DNA of 64,000 bases. Origin: Diphasiastrum complanatum. Its lineage: Eukaryota; Streptophyta; Lycopodiopsida; Lycopodiales; Lycopodiaceae. Where the stretch lies: assembly GCA_029204225.1 (NCBI GenBank), contig CM055107.1, positions 17,804,718-17,868,717 of the forward strand, written 5' to 3'. Made by a program: the position numbers and the translations under genes. Below are positions 41,211-53,052 of this stretch, one piece after another. The notes under the pieces are model-generated. The model did not search any database. It was not told where the DNA came from and saw only the letters and a program-made list of their open reading frames with translations. Each line of letters starts with the position of its first letter. The stretch's first letter is position 1.

Positions 41211-44025
41211 ATGGCGTCCAAGCGCATTCTAATCGTTAGCACTTCACATGATCGCCTCGGAGACACTGGCTCCCCGACTGGATTATGGTAATTCTTTGTT
41301 GCCATTTGACATGCCGTTTATTTTTGAGGTTTCTTTTTTATTATTCTGAGCCTTTTTCAGTAATCATGTCATGTCTAATTGATCAGATATGGTAATTCTT
41401 TGTTGCTATTTGACATGTCGTTTTTTTTTGAGTTTTTTATTATTATTGTGAACCTTTTTCATCAGTCTGGTCATGTCTAATTGCTCAGATCTGATAGAAT
41501 TTTTTATTTCTTGTTGAAGCCGAGAAGTCTTTTGTAGATTTTGTCTGTGGAAGAGGTTAGTAGCAAGGTTTTAGTGAATCGAAGCTTTTTTCCATGCATA
41601 GCTGCTTCCTTTTCTCCTCAACTGGCACTTAATGTTCTTTGACTTTGTTCTTACTAGATTCGCGTTCGTGTAGGCCTGAACATACAATCGTCAATTTTAT
41701 GGCGTAATTGAAAATCTACGCTATGTCTTCTTGCGTATATAGTGAATGACATTTATTGTTGCCTATTCGCATTGGTTGTTTATGATACTTTTCATTTGAG
41801 ATGGCCGGAGACTATGACGAAATTTCCTTCTGTTGCACAGGCTTGAGGAGTTGGCTGCTCCATACTACATTTGGAAAAGCAAAGGTTTTTCCGTCGACAT
41901 TGCTAGCATCAAAGGAGGCAAGATACCCTTAGGTATGCTTTTTTCTTAAGCGACTGAGTTGCTCAATTACTGCAACAAAATCAATCAAAAGTGTCTCATG
42001 GATCAGTGTCCTCGTATATAGACTCAAGAAAGCAAACATTAATAAACATGGAGGCAAGATTGCGTGTACAGTAATCTGGAATGCTGCTTGAAGATATTGT
42101 GACTTTTCCAAACTTGGACGCTCTTACCGGACTCTCGGAGGTGATGTATTTTTTGTCTCAGATCCGGCGAGCTTATCAGAAGGATCGACAACGGAGTACA
42201 CGAAAAAGTTCTCGAACAATGGTAAGAAGATCTATTATTTCGTGCTAATGTCTAGCCTGTTGAGACCGTTCAGCGCGCAAATTATATCAGTGGTATTTTG
42301 TCTATGAAAACTACTTCATCTAGCAGCGATTATACTTATTCTTATGACAATTTTGGCCTTTACCATGTTAACATCGCCATAGTGAAGTGCGTGAACAACT
42401 TTAGTCTCCTTTCTCCCCTTTTGATAGCAGCTTATTCGCTGTTGTTGATTGCAGAGCACAATCTCAAGGAAGCGTTACAAAACTCAATTTCCGTGAAGGA
42501 TGTTTCAGAAACTTACGATGCAATATTTCTACCGGGTAAATCTCGTCTCTGCTAGGTCAAATTGTGTACTGCATGACAATAGCTATGTTGTTTCCTGGCT
42601 GCAAAAGCGGTAGTATGTCGTACCTTCTTGTAGTGACTACTATTCTCATAAGATTTTTTTTAGTCAAGTTTCTAGTCCTGAATACTTTCCATTCCTTTGT
42701 AGGTGGTCATGGTGTAGTCTATGACTTCCCTGGAAATCCAGACCTTGTTGCTGTAATTGAGAAACTTGTGGCTCAAGATAAGATAGTGGCAGCTGTATGC
42801 CACGGTCCTGCGGGACTCGTTGGCCCTACGGCCCCAAATGGTGAACCAATTGTTATAGGAAAGAAAGTATGCAACTTTTCCACTTCAATTTTGCTGCTGT
42901 TGAAGCTCCGTTTTTTAAATAATCATTGAGCATTGTTGTCTGACTGGTTGTTTCAGGGTTTAGCTCATTGGATTGACGTTTAGACTAAGCAAAATCTTTC
43001 TTGGATAGATTCTACCCGGTTTCTAGTGGGCCTTTCTATCTATCCTGTTCCGGTTTATGGGTGATATAACTGTAGGCCCTATTATTAGGATTTGAACCTG
43101 TCCTGGGATTTTGTTTTGCAAATAAGGCCAGCGTCCTCACACTATCTAGCCAATTCTGTTTTAGTGTTGATGCATTTTCTGGGTCCCTGAGGCCTGTTAG
43201 ATTCTAGAGCATGAGCTATAACAAAGCTGCAGTGTCGTCAATTTCTGGGATCATAAAGTTGATCAAATTCATCCCTACAATTTTGCAGGTAACAGGATTT
43301 TCTAATACAGAAGAGGAGGCTGTTGGAAAAACCAAAGTAGTTCCTTTTCTGTTGGAGGACAAGCTGAAGGAGTTAGGTGGACTTTATGAGCGTGCGCCTG
43401 ACTGGGTGAGCATAAGTTTTCCAAAATCTTTTGTAGCAAATTTTTTAGGCTTTATAGTCATTTACTGCTGAAAGGCTTTTCGCTGTGTTAAGGTTGCCTG
43501 TGGCTCCTCATGTTCACAAAATCTTATGTCCAACCTTATCTAGCAACTCCTAACATAATTGCCCAAAAGAGACTTATCACATACCCATCTTTGAGATGAA
43601 AAGAATAAGCAAGACCTCTTTTATCTATTATCAATATTACTTTGTTGTTTAAAATATGCTAGTTAAGTTTGACCTTAGAAGAAACTCTCTTATAGGTGCT
43701 GTCTGTTGCAGTTTAAGAACATTTTGGTTAAAAAAGCTCGGAAGTTTATAGAAGCGGCTCTCTTAACTTTGTTCTGAATGTAAACTAGTTACTATATTCA
43801 GAGCTAAATGAACTAATACATGCTTTTGTGCAAATGTTACAGCATTCTCTTAACTTTGTTCTGAATGTAAACTAGTTACTTTATTCAGAGCTAAATGAAC
43901 TAATACATGCTTTTGTGCAAATGTTACAGCATCCTTTCGCAGTGGCGGATGGTAAGCTGATCACAGGGCAAAACCCTCAGAGTTCTGAAAAAGTCGCTCA
44001 ACTTGTTGTTGTTGGTCTAGAATAA
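41211..44025 (+). CDS. Single-domain DJ-1/PfpI family protein, Hsp31/glyoxalase III-like, 7 exons
   Basis: Exons at 41211-41287, 41841-41932, 42162-42221, 42455-42535, 42703-42866, 43289-43405 and 43930-44025 join in frame with GT-AG introns to a 228-residue protein, the usual length of this family. It starts MASKRILIVSTSHDRLGDTG and has TGLWLEELAAPYY (family-typical Glu at 28/29), the FLPGGHG loop at 101-107, and the nucleophile elbow AAVCHGPAGL with Cys136-His137. GFSNTEEEAVGK and LITGQNPQSSEK follow. Relatives act as glyoxalase III/methylglyoxal-detoxifying or holdase enzymes. The sequence looks closer to bacterial 'type 1 glutamine amidotransferase domain' proteins than to the two-domain plant DJ-1 proteins. 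No transit peptide is visible, so the cytosol is likely. It appears functional: no stop, and all splice sites are good. Confidence 0.88.
43760..43933 (+). repeat. 87-bp tandem duplication covering the last splice acceptor of the DJ-1-like gene
   Basis: CTCTTAACTTTGTTCTGAAT begins at 43760 and again at 43847. Both copies end in CAAATGTTACAG plus the first bases of exon 7 (CAT). The upstream acceptor would start an exon at 43843 and the downstream one at 43930. Only the downstream acceptor leads into the conserved sequence. Confidence 0.9.
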
Positions 44026-45761
44026 ACTATTGTAGATTATAAATGTAGTAGTGACTTCAAAAGTCAAGGATTGCAGCTTATGTGTGAGGTATTTATAGGC
44101 CATACAGTTTGAATAAGATATTGTTTTTGTGATACAATCAAATATAGGTCTGCTGTCTATAAGTGAGGGTATCAGTTTAAGCAAAGCTTATCATATATCC
44201 TTCTGTTATAAGCAGAGGTTTACTCAGAATTTTGTTGACTTGGTCATGACTCATGAATGTGCTCTTGATCGATTTCAGGAAACTTTTTGTTCATAAAATT
44301 TGTAGGCATGATGTATCCGTACAATATTTTAGATGATAATGTCACGTCTCTTCCATTTAACCAAAAAGAGTGGTACCTTCATGACTTCATGATCTGGTTT
44401 GAAAATCCTGTAAGATTCTTCTGTGTAGAGTGAGTGCTTATTACAACAAAGTCTAGGACTGGCATTCTGCAAATGTTTATTCTAGATTGACATTATCAGC
44501 TTACTGATTCAGGTAAATTATTGCGTTAGACCTTAGAGATTTATTTGACTTGCTTAACCAAGTTTTTTAAATTCCACTTATGTTTGGAGGGGAATAGTGT
44601 AATAAGAATGTTGTACCTCATTAGGGATCTCTTACTCTTTGGAAGTAGTAAATTGTATGTATTGTCAGAGTTTGTTGGCAGCGGAAATCGGCAACAATCC
44701 GGTCCAGTAGACAATGTCGCGCATTGTGCGCACCTACGGGCCGCGCGTGGGATCCCATCCCCACCGCCTAGTCACCCAGCTTTTTTCCACTTGACCACAA
44801 AAGGGTTGGTACCAGGGGACCTGGGTATTATGTCTACTATGAGCTTATATGTGGGTAATGTTTTAGTATCCATTTAGTTATGGAACAAATGCACTCTTTT
44901 GTTGCCTTTACGAAAGCAGCCCATTGTGTGTAGCTTGCATTCTCCAACACCCCCACTCAAGCGAGCACAGGGCGAACGACACCCCCACTTGCTCGTATAG
45001 GACCCCCACTTGGCTCTGATTGTAGGAAAAGTTCTGCAAATTCTTCCTCAGAGAACGTGATTAAAGTTTGAATAAATCAAACCAATATCAGCATTTTGAA
45101 TCATGCCTGAATCTGATCTATGTACTAATAGAGCAGTTCTATTATGATTAAATTATGCATGCAGAAATATGTGTGCGAAAATAGGAAATATATGCGCAAG
45201 TGTGATAGACAATTTAGATAATCAGAAAACAACTGAACTTTGATCAAAAACAAATTTTTATAATTCTGAATCTGATTGAGTATACATTTCTTGCTGTCGT
45301 GTTGTATCTCTTACAACGAGTACGTAAGTGTGCAAGTGCTTAAGTACTAGAAAATTATACTCTATAATAGATTGAGCCCAAATGCTAAACTATAGGTAGG
45401 GTAACATGCTAGTTTAGACCCTACTTAAGGGTGAGGCTCAATTAGAGTTACCTAGCATGTTTGAGAATCATGCATGTGCAAGAAAAAACACATAAAGCAA
45501 GACATTTTTAGACAATGGTACCTAAGAGGACTTGAACTTTTGCATGTATTAGGATCAAATTATACAAAAATAATCACCATGATGTCAATATTGTGGGAGT
45601 AGGGAATCCACCCTGAGTTGGTACAAGGCCTCTTAACCCATAATAATCCCTTTTGAATTTACACTACTATACATACACAAAAGAGCGTGTCATTGGGAGA
45701 CTAAATATTCTAAGAATGAATATTGAGGTTCTTACTTGTACATTGCATGGAAAAAGTTCCA
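44026..45761. other. 3' flank of the DJ-1-like gene and unassigned AT-rich DNA
   Basis: The first few hundred bases are probably the 3' UTR and downstream region. A GC-rich block at about 44690-44770 and repeated ACCCCCACTTG words near 44950-45015 stand out. GGCTCTGATTGTAGG at 45014 resembles a decayed copia primer-site/LTR junction, so 45028-45700 may be an old reverse LTR. No coding region is supported. Confidence 0.4.
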
Positions 45762-45907
45762 TTTTTTTTTCAAGTAGGCAGCAGAGTATTATATTGATAT
45801 CAATGTAAATATGAATGTACAACCCTTTACATTGGGTGGCATCTAAGTTTGTCCACCAATTTCCATAGCCAATTCTTTGTTGTCTCAAGAAACTTGGTCC
45901 TAGAGTC

Positions 45908-46450
45908 CTAAGAATGATTATTTATTTTCAGCCTTTTACTTAGGTCTGAAAGGTAAGTATGACTCATGTCCCATAGACCATTAACAAAGTAACTAGAGTT
46001 CTGTGAACTACCAAAAACTTGGGAATTCCTCACTCTTAAGGCTTTCCAGAGAAGAGAGGCCCTAATGCAAGTCCAAATACTGGCATCCACTGGAGGATTC
46101 AGTCCCAACAACCATTTCCTAGAGTCAATAGAGTCAAGTTCGAAGTACATGGAAAGACTGCAAAAAAGACCTGTGAGAGGTTCATTCCTCTTATAGAAGA
46201 GGAATGTGTGCTGGATAGAGTCGAAGTCAGTGCCGCATCTGTCACAGTAGCCATCCAAAGTGCCCCACTTGTAGCTTGTGCTGCCAGTCCAGATTGCCCT
46301 GTGAGCAATCCTCCAAAGAAGTATGGAGACTTTTGGGTCCAGGCACTTGTCCCATATATGTTTGAAGATCTGCCTCCACTCCTCTGCTTGAAGCTCCAAG
46401 CTCCACCTCTTATTTAGCTTGTCTACCAGTCCCAAAGGTATCTCGCTCTC
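45908..46450 (-). pseudogene. LINE J ORF2: C-terminal zf-RVT-type region
   Basis: The minus frame encodes KHIWDKCLDPKVSILLWRIA, HRAIWTGSTSYKWG and CDRCGTDFDSIQHTFLF, the Trp and Cys/His pattern of the zinc-binding RVT tail in plant LINEs. The frame changes against the upstream RT near 46500. Confidence 0.8.
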
Positions 46451-48180
46451 TTTTTGTCCTTGGAGGCCTTAATGATGTGTCCCCCTTTCTTTCAACCAAG
46501 CCAAAGGCTTTTGAATAACTCACTCTCTTTCCCATTGAAATGCCACTATGAAAGTAGAATATCTCTCAAAGCCCATCTCCTCCATCCTAGAGCTTTTGCT
46601 GGTGCCCAGTGACTGGCTACATCCTGAAGTAGACATGCCCACACCTCATCCTTCTTATCCACCGCTCTAACTAGCCATCTGGCTATATTTCTGGAAGCCA
46701 TCTCCCCGAGATTTGGAAGCCCCAATCCACCACAATCTTTAGGCAGTGAGCAAGTAGACCAGACCACTCCCACATAACCTCTCCTATCAAAATTGGAGGA
46801 CCATAGAAAATTCCTACATAATGCTTCGAATCTCCCTATGCCAGAGTCCGATGGGTACCAGCATGACAGAAAGTACATAATTTTAGGCATAATAATGTGC
46901 TTTAGCACCATAGCTCTCCCTGCCATATTAGCCTGCAAATTCTTCCATCTTTTCAAGGTGGGGATGACCTTATCCATCATCCACTTCCACCTAGCTTGCA
47001 TAGATACTCCAAACCCCATCGAAATTCCAAGCAGTCTGAAAATAGACCCCTCTTCAATAATGATGCACCCTCTTTCCTTGAGGAATTCTGACTCACCTCC
47101 TGAGGTCTTCCGATAGACAGTTTTTGTATGATTGATCTCCTCCCCTGAGGCCATACAAAATGTATCCAGACATATTCAAATAGCTCCTTTTCTGAGTCAC
47201 CATCATCTTTGACTAGAAAATTAACATCATCTACAAAGGCTTGGTTGCAAAGAGTGACATCTTCCTTCACTTGTATAGGCTGAATTTTGCCCTCCTCTAT
47301 CTTCCTCCTTACCAGGTATCCCAACGCTTCTGAAGAGAAAATAAAAAGATAAGGACCCAGTGGACAGCCCTACTTGATAGATCTTTCCAGTAGGAAGGCC
47401 TCTGTCACACTACCATTGTGGATTACTCTGGCTGAGGAGTCTCTCAACTGTAACTCCACTGCTCTGACAAAAAAGGGGCCAAAACCCAATCCCTTCAACA
47501 TCTCCATAATGAAGCCCCACTCCATCCTGTCATAGGCCTTATCCAAGTCTACCTTCATGTTGAATGACCTCCTCTCTTTTCCTATCTGCTAAGGCCATAC
47601 CCTCCCATAGGCTGAAAATGATCTCTTGGATGGTTCGATTACTTTAACATTGTCGTTGCTAGGTGTCAATGCACGAAAGCATGCTACCTTGGCTAATCCA
47701 TCCAAAAGATCTTGTAACCTGTTGTGAGCATGGTGATCGGTCTCCAATTTTTTAGATTATCTTGGACCCTTTCTTGTGTATGAGTTTTATGAGTTTATGA
47801 TTCACGAGCTTAGGCAGTCCACCTTCAGTGTAGATTCCTCCCATACCTGCAGTAAAAGAGGCCCAACCACTTCTCCAAATAACTGATAGAACTTGGCTCC
47901 CAATCCATCTATCCCTGGGGATTTGCCTCTCTTTTGTTCCTTGATGGACTTCATGATTTCCTCAAGTGTAATGGGCTCATCCAAAAACTTCCTCTCCTCC
48001 TGGGAAACCATTTGTGGAATTAGTCTTAAGACCTTTGCCCTTGCCTCCTTTTCTCTCTCATTATTGTCCTCCTTCTTACCCATAAGGCCCCTGAAGTAAT
48101 CTAGAATAATGAGCTTATTGTCCTCTCTAGTGGTTGCTTGGCCTCCCTCCTCTCTGTCTAGTAGGGGAATGTAATCCATT
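46451..48180 (-). pseudogene. LINE J ORF2: reverse transcriptase
   Basis: Motifs in order on the minus strand are EEIMKSIKEQKRGKSPGIDG (about 47940), KVDLDKAYDRMEWGFIMEML (47540), IKxGCPLGPYLFIFSSEALG (47390), the catalytic CNQAFVDDVNFLV (about 47240), and the thumb GRAMVLKHIIMPKIMYFLSC with NFLWSSN (46800-46920). The FVDD box is the usual (F/Y)xDD. Stops and frame changes lie near 47800-47570, 47385, 47160 and 46545. Confidence 0.88.
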
Positions 48181-48650
48181 GCCTGCTTGACCTTGAGAGC
48201 TCTTAAGGTCTCCTTTATGGGTCGATCTCCCTTCCCTACCCACCATTTCTTGAAGAAGAATTACTTCTATTATGGTTCTCTCCTTTTTTTTCAGTGAAAA
48301 AAGATGGGCTTATGGTCTGAGAATGAGAAGTCTCTCCTAATACCGTACTCACATGAAGACCAAAAATCTCTTAAGGCTTATGAGATATAGCCTCTGTCCA
48401 GCCTGGCCATCCTCAATTGCTCTCTAATCTGCTAATCACTCCAGGTGAAATCTCTGTCTTCCTGAATCTCCACTAGATCTAGAACTCTCTTCATGTGTAG
48501 CTAGTCTTCTAGTTCCAGCCCTCTGAGCTGGCTGCCCTTATTCCTGAATTTGTCCTGATCCTGTTCCACCATATTGAAATCACCAAGTAGGATCATGTTC
48601 TCTCTCATTCTTGCCAGCTCCTTCCACAAGGAAGCTCTTTCCATAGATGT
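48181..48650 (-). pseudogene. LINE J endonuclease, second part
   Basis: The minus strand encodes MERASLWKELARM at 48640, then MILLGDFNMVEQDQDKF, DLVEIQEDRDFTWSD and FSFSDHKPIFF. These are the GDFN and SDH motifs of the APE-type endonuclease. Stops interrupt it at several places. The upstream part lies at 58700-58935. Confidence 0.8.
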
Positions 48651-48689
48651 CACAACAACACTCGCCACGATTTGCTACGTGTTTTGCGA

Positions 48690-49190
48690 CATGAATCGCG
48701 AGCTAATTTTTTTTTAAATTCGTCACGGACGTCGGAAAAACACGTCGCTATAAGGTCGTCAGAATCTGACGACTTTAAAAATTATCGCATTCCGACAGGC
48801 ACAACGTGCCGGATTCTGAAACATATTTTTCCGATGACGGAAACCCGATCTGACATGGACGTCGCAATGTGAAGTCTGACGTGAACGTCGCATTGCGACG
48901 TTCAAAGACGTCGCAAACGCTCTTACGTAGATGTCGCATTGCGACGTCTCGGAATTCAGTCGGATTCTGACGTCTATAAACACAAAATGATTCCAAAATT
49001 TCATCGACGGATGTCCGACGCCCATCCGACGTCCATCCGACGTATGCTTGGATGTCAGAATCCGACGTCCCATAAAGTTGTTGGAATTCGACGTCTGTTA
49101 ACAGAACGATAAAAAAAAATGTCCGACGTGTGTCCGACGTCTATCCAATGCGTTAGGACATCGGATTTCGACGTCCCAAATTAGGTTAAA
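48690..49190. repeat. Subterminal ACGTC-rich repeats of CACTA L
   Basis: The pentamer ACGTC, mostly within GACGTC, CCGACGTC or GACGTCGCA, occurs well over ten times in 500 bases, in both orientations, in an otherwise AT-rich and CpG-poor surrounding. CACTA elements have such subterminal arrays as transposase-binding sites. About 600 bases of unassigned non-coding DNA follow (49200-49800). Confidence 0.75.
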
Positions 49191-49799
49191 AAAAATAAAA
49201 AATGTGTAAAAAACAGCGCGCGCATTTTTATTGGGTTGTTCTTGGAGTTGAGTTCTTGGAGAAGCGATGTTCGTGAATTGTTTTTAAAACAATATTTTTG
49301 AGTTGCATTCAACATTTGGATCAAACAACAAACTAAGCATGAGGTACTTTTCATTCTTAAACTACTTTTCATTTGATATTTTATTGCATTACTTCATGTT
49401 CATTATGAATGACAATACTTTATTGCATTGCTTTGTGCACATCATAAATTTTCATCCTTAGTTGGCAGACATCCATAGTCCGCCAACTATCCATGCATTC
49501 AATTTAAGTTGAAATTAATTTAGGGCTATGTTGAAGCAACTAGTCATAATGCATATTAAAAAATAAAAGCATATGAGATCAAAGATAAACTATAAGAGTA
49601 GTGTAAGTTCACTTACCATGCTTGCTTGCAATCCCGCCTTTCCGCTCGAGCCTAACCTAGAATTGCCTATCCCATGCATCCTAGCAGTCGCAACATCTTT
49701 CTGAATCTTGTATTTATCTGGTGTTCATTCATCCGCTTTTACATGGTTCCAATCATTTCTTGAACACTAGGAGGGCTTGGATTGTCCGTCCCTATAAGC

Positions 49800-50226
49800 T
49801 CATCGTGCCATATCACGACCTCTAATCAATAAGCTCATATGCTTATGAATTTCATTCTCCTCGAATTCCTCTTCTTGTTGGAATTCGTCACAAAGGGTAT
49901 CAATAACCTGTCGTTTATTGGCGGCAGGTTGTTCGGACCATTTACTAAATAATCTGTCGTCAAAATGGCGTTGGCATAAAGAATAGAGTCGGTCCAAAAC
50001 CACCTCCCTTTTCTATTGGCAATTATATTGCCTTGAGGATCCACGTCATAATAAGGATTTGTGGATGATTCTTCGGTGGGGGTGGGAGCCGCGGCCGCTT
50101 GTGAGGGACCACCCTCATCTTGGCTAAGCATACTTTGCAGTTGTGTTTTCTACTTAGGAGTTAATGATTCATATAAATTTTTTACAAAGTCTCCCGAGCT
50201 TTCACCACTGCCTGATCCCGACATGA
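49800..50226 (-). pseudogene. TNPA/Ptta-like second protein of CACTA L, frameshifted
   Basis: The minus strand starts MSGSGSGESSGDFVKNLYES at 50226. After an Ala/Pro/Glu stretch it reads YYDVDPQGNIIANRKGRWFW, then in another frame LCQRHFDDRLFSKWSEQP and IDTLCDEFQQEEEFEENEIH. The pattern of conserved Trp, His-(F/Y)-D and helical segments resembles the plant Ptta/En-Spm (Transposase_24) proteins. There is a stop at 50153 and a frame break near 49990. It is transcribed away from TNP2. Confidence 0.55.
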
Positions 50227-50479
50227 TTACTACATTCATAAACATACAATACATTACAATAAACCCTAATATATTGAAATGAAGTAGAAAAGAAAATCGA
50301 TTCCAGAACTTTAATACATATTGGAGTAGAACTTTCATACCTGTGTTAACAAAAGAAGAGAGATATGCGTGTAGAGTTCGAACCTGCACCAAGATGCAAA
50401 AGAATCATATAAGCGACAATGTATAAGAATAGTATTATCTAAAAATTAAAACATTAGAATCATACAATAGTTTTATGTT

Positions 50480-51559
50480 ATTTGTGTTTTGTACTTGTGC
50501 ATATATGCAGTTTATCACAACGAGATGAATTACATTCAGATCAGTCTAGAGATGAAGACACTACTCAAGTTAACAAGGTAAGTAATAAACATACATGTTT
50601 TCTTATTCATAAAAAACTTTGTTATTATAAGTTAAAATATTGTGCTAAATTGACATGTACTTGATTTTTGTTTCTCGTAAAAAAATTATTTTCAAAATAA
50701 AATATGGTACACATGCCTCAAGTGTGATGGACAAAAGATGCGTGAAAGACGCATTGTTGAAAATCATTTGTGAAAGTTTGGACGAAAAGAAGAAGATCAA
50801 CCATCGAATTTGGAAGACGTTGAGGTTTGTTAATTTTATATGATTATTTTTTATTATCGTCTTTGTCAATCTATATATGTCACTTATGGAATTTGTTTCA
50901 TGTGTAGCCAATACATCGAATGCCATTCCATGGAGTTGATCCATCCGTGTGTAGTTACAATCAACGTCAAGTTTTGATAGACATGAGAAAACAAAGAATG
51001 AAACAAATTGAAGAGGCAAACACAATTGGAAAAGAGAATAATCAACTTGATTCTAATGATTATGATGATGAGGTGCAACACGATGAAGCAATGCACAACA
51101 TGTTTGAATCTTACTTTGAAACAAATAAGAATGATGATATGCATGCATCTTCTAATGAAAGCAGAGATCACGAACAATTTGAGATGGATGAAGGTGAGAT
51201 TCTATTGCGCAAGGAGGCAAATACTCTTCTATATCCTGGAGCATCCTTTTCAGACTAGCTACGTCAATTCTTATTCTAAACCTTCAAGCAACATACAAAT
51301 GGAGTGATCGTAGCGTGACATCTTTATTCGGGTACTTAACGCATAATACAACTATTATACTTTATAGCATATTTACATTGAATTAATTTTTCTTTCTTTT
51401 CTAACAACTCACAATGCTCTTTTTTTAGGTTGTTGCATCGAATACTTCCGAAAGAAAATGTGATACCTAAAACACTTAAAGAAGCACGAAAGATGATGAC
51501 CGTGCTTGGAATGGATTACGACACAATACATGCATGTCCAGAAGACCATGTTCTATATA
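50480..51559 (+). pseudogene. TNP2 transposase of CACTA L, first part
   Basis: Likely exons are at about 50511-50578 (ending in AAG before GTAAGT), about 50730-50820 and from 50910 on (after TGTGTAG). The last gives MPFHGVDPSVCSYNQRQVLI, an Asp/Glu-rich part, LLRKEANTLLYPGASFSD and, after an intron-like break, ILPKENVIPKTLKEARKMMT followed by DYDTIHACPEDHVLY. These match TNP2 segments (the ANxxLYxG and CPxDxxLYR regions). The frame is cut at 51559 by copia K. Confidence 0.75.
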
Positions 51560-52295
51560 TGTGAAGAATTGAAAAAGATTATCTATGTTAGATATAGGGG
51601 TCTTATGTTTTTTACATCAAGCATCTAGGTGTAGGATGTTGATAGGAATAAATTTGGCATAGATGGCAAATTATGCATTTCCACTTGTAGTGTCACTATT
51701 GAGCCAAAATAGAGTAAGAGGCTAAACACGTGCCAATTAGAATGTAGACAATTGTAAAGATTTTGTTTGATGAATTCCAAGAGGTCCAATAGGATTTAGA
51801 GGTGGAACCTTGTAAGGTCCAATAGGAAATTGAGGTGTGCTTGAATATAGTCCAATAGAATTAAGAGGTGCATGAATCAATGATCCAATAGGATCAAGAG
51901 GTGACAAAATATGGTCCAATCATAGTTAAGCATAGTGGTAGCTCGTGGACCTACTAGTATCATTGTACTCCTCATTTTGAATCTAATTGATTTAGTGATT
52001 TCATGGATTTTGTGAGTTATTGGATTTCTAGCTTTCTCTCTCTACACGAGAGCTCATGATGCATTTTCTCTCTCTACCTGAGGAGAGCAGCTTGTTTTTA
52101 CTTAGATTATTTTTTGAATACTTCCCACACGTGTGAGTGAGAGTTGGAAGTGATTGAATGCATGTAATAGTGTGTTTTTGCCATAGGATCTAAGATTGAT
52201 GTTGAATCTCAATCTAGTCTTGATCTTGGTGCATCTACACACCTTAGGAAATTACAAGTACATGTAGTGGACAGTCCACACGTGTGAATTCAACA
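51560..52295 (+). repeat. 5' LTR of copia K (736 bp)
   Basis: It is flanked by ATATA and by the primer site. It contains repeated GGTCCAATAGGA words (about 51780-51920) and the CCCACACGTGTGAG E-box-like palindrome. Confidence 0.95.
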
Positions 52296-52308
52296 TGGTA
52301 TCAGAGCC
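52296..52308 (+). other. Primer-binding site of copia K
   Basis: TGGTATCAGAGCC lies directly after the LTR and matches the initiator Met-tRNA type. A leader of about 740 bases without a gene follows, up to the gag start. Confidence 0.95.
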
Positions 52309-53052
52309 TACATAAGGTTACCATGCATTTTGATCCATCTAAGTAAAAAAAATTTCATCAATCTTGAACTAGAAGTTGTCAAGGCCCATTTTCCTAGCTA
52401 TTTTATTCAATCTTGGATCAAAAGAGATCAAAAGGGCATTGATTGGGTCTGACCTGGTACTGTACGAAATCAGGTTCTCAGACACGTGTGAGGAACATCC
52501 AATTCCAGTTTGGAAGTTCTCTCTCATGTTTGATCCATTTATCTTGCTTGATAGCTTGTTTTGAAGCTATTTTTGTCTAGTTTCTGTTGCAATCAGTTTC
52601 ATTCCATTTGGTTGAGCCAATAAAAAGCTATAAGCTTTTGAAGAGTGTTAGGTAGGGCACCTAGACCTGGGTGGACACATTTGGTTTGGTCAAGAGATTG
52701 CTTGGTTGATCCAAAATCACAGTTGTATGCTTGCCAATCTCATCTATATGTGATCTAGGCACTGTTTTGAGATCTTAGCCATTTTGTTTCATGCAATATC
52801 ATTGTATTTGAGTCAAATTTGGTTTCTTAGTGTATTTCACACGTGCTAAGAGTGTTAGATCCTAACTTTGCCTATACTCCATCATTTGATGTGAAATAGA
52901 TCTTGTTTTAGAGAGATTTGTGTAGCTAGTGAGAATCAATTCACAAATAGTTGCAAGATCTTTCATAGGAGGAGATTGTACTCAATTATTGGATCCTATT
53001 GAGAGTGTGTAGCAACATTTATTGTTCATCATTTGAGTTTTCTTCACTTCAA

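Noticed and set aside
43843-43929. Alternative exon 7 starting at the first duplicated acceptor
   Set aside because: It reads CATTCTCTTAAC..., quickly departing from the family sequence, while the second acceptor gives the conserved HPFAVADGKLITGQN end.
44545-44877. 110-codon open frame downstream of the DJ-1-like gene
   Set aside because: No recognisable domain, mixed composition, no splice or repeat context; most likely chance.
45014-45700. Reverse LTR beginning at a decayed primer site
   Set aside because: GGCTCTGATTGTAGG is suggestive, but no second copy, purine tract or coding region supports an element.
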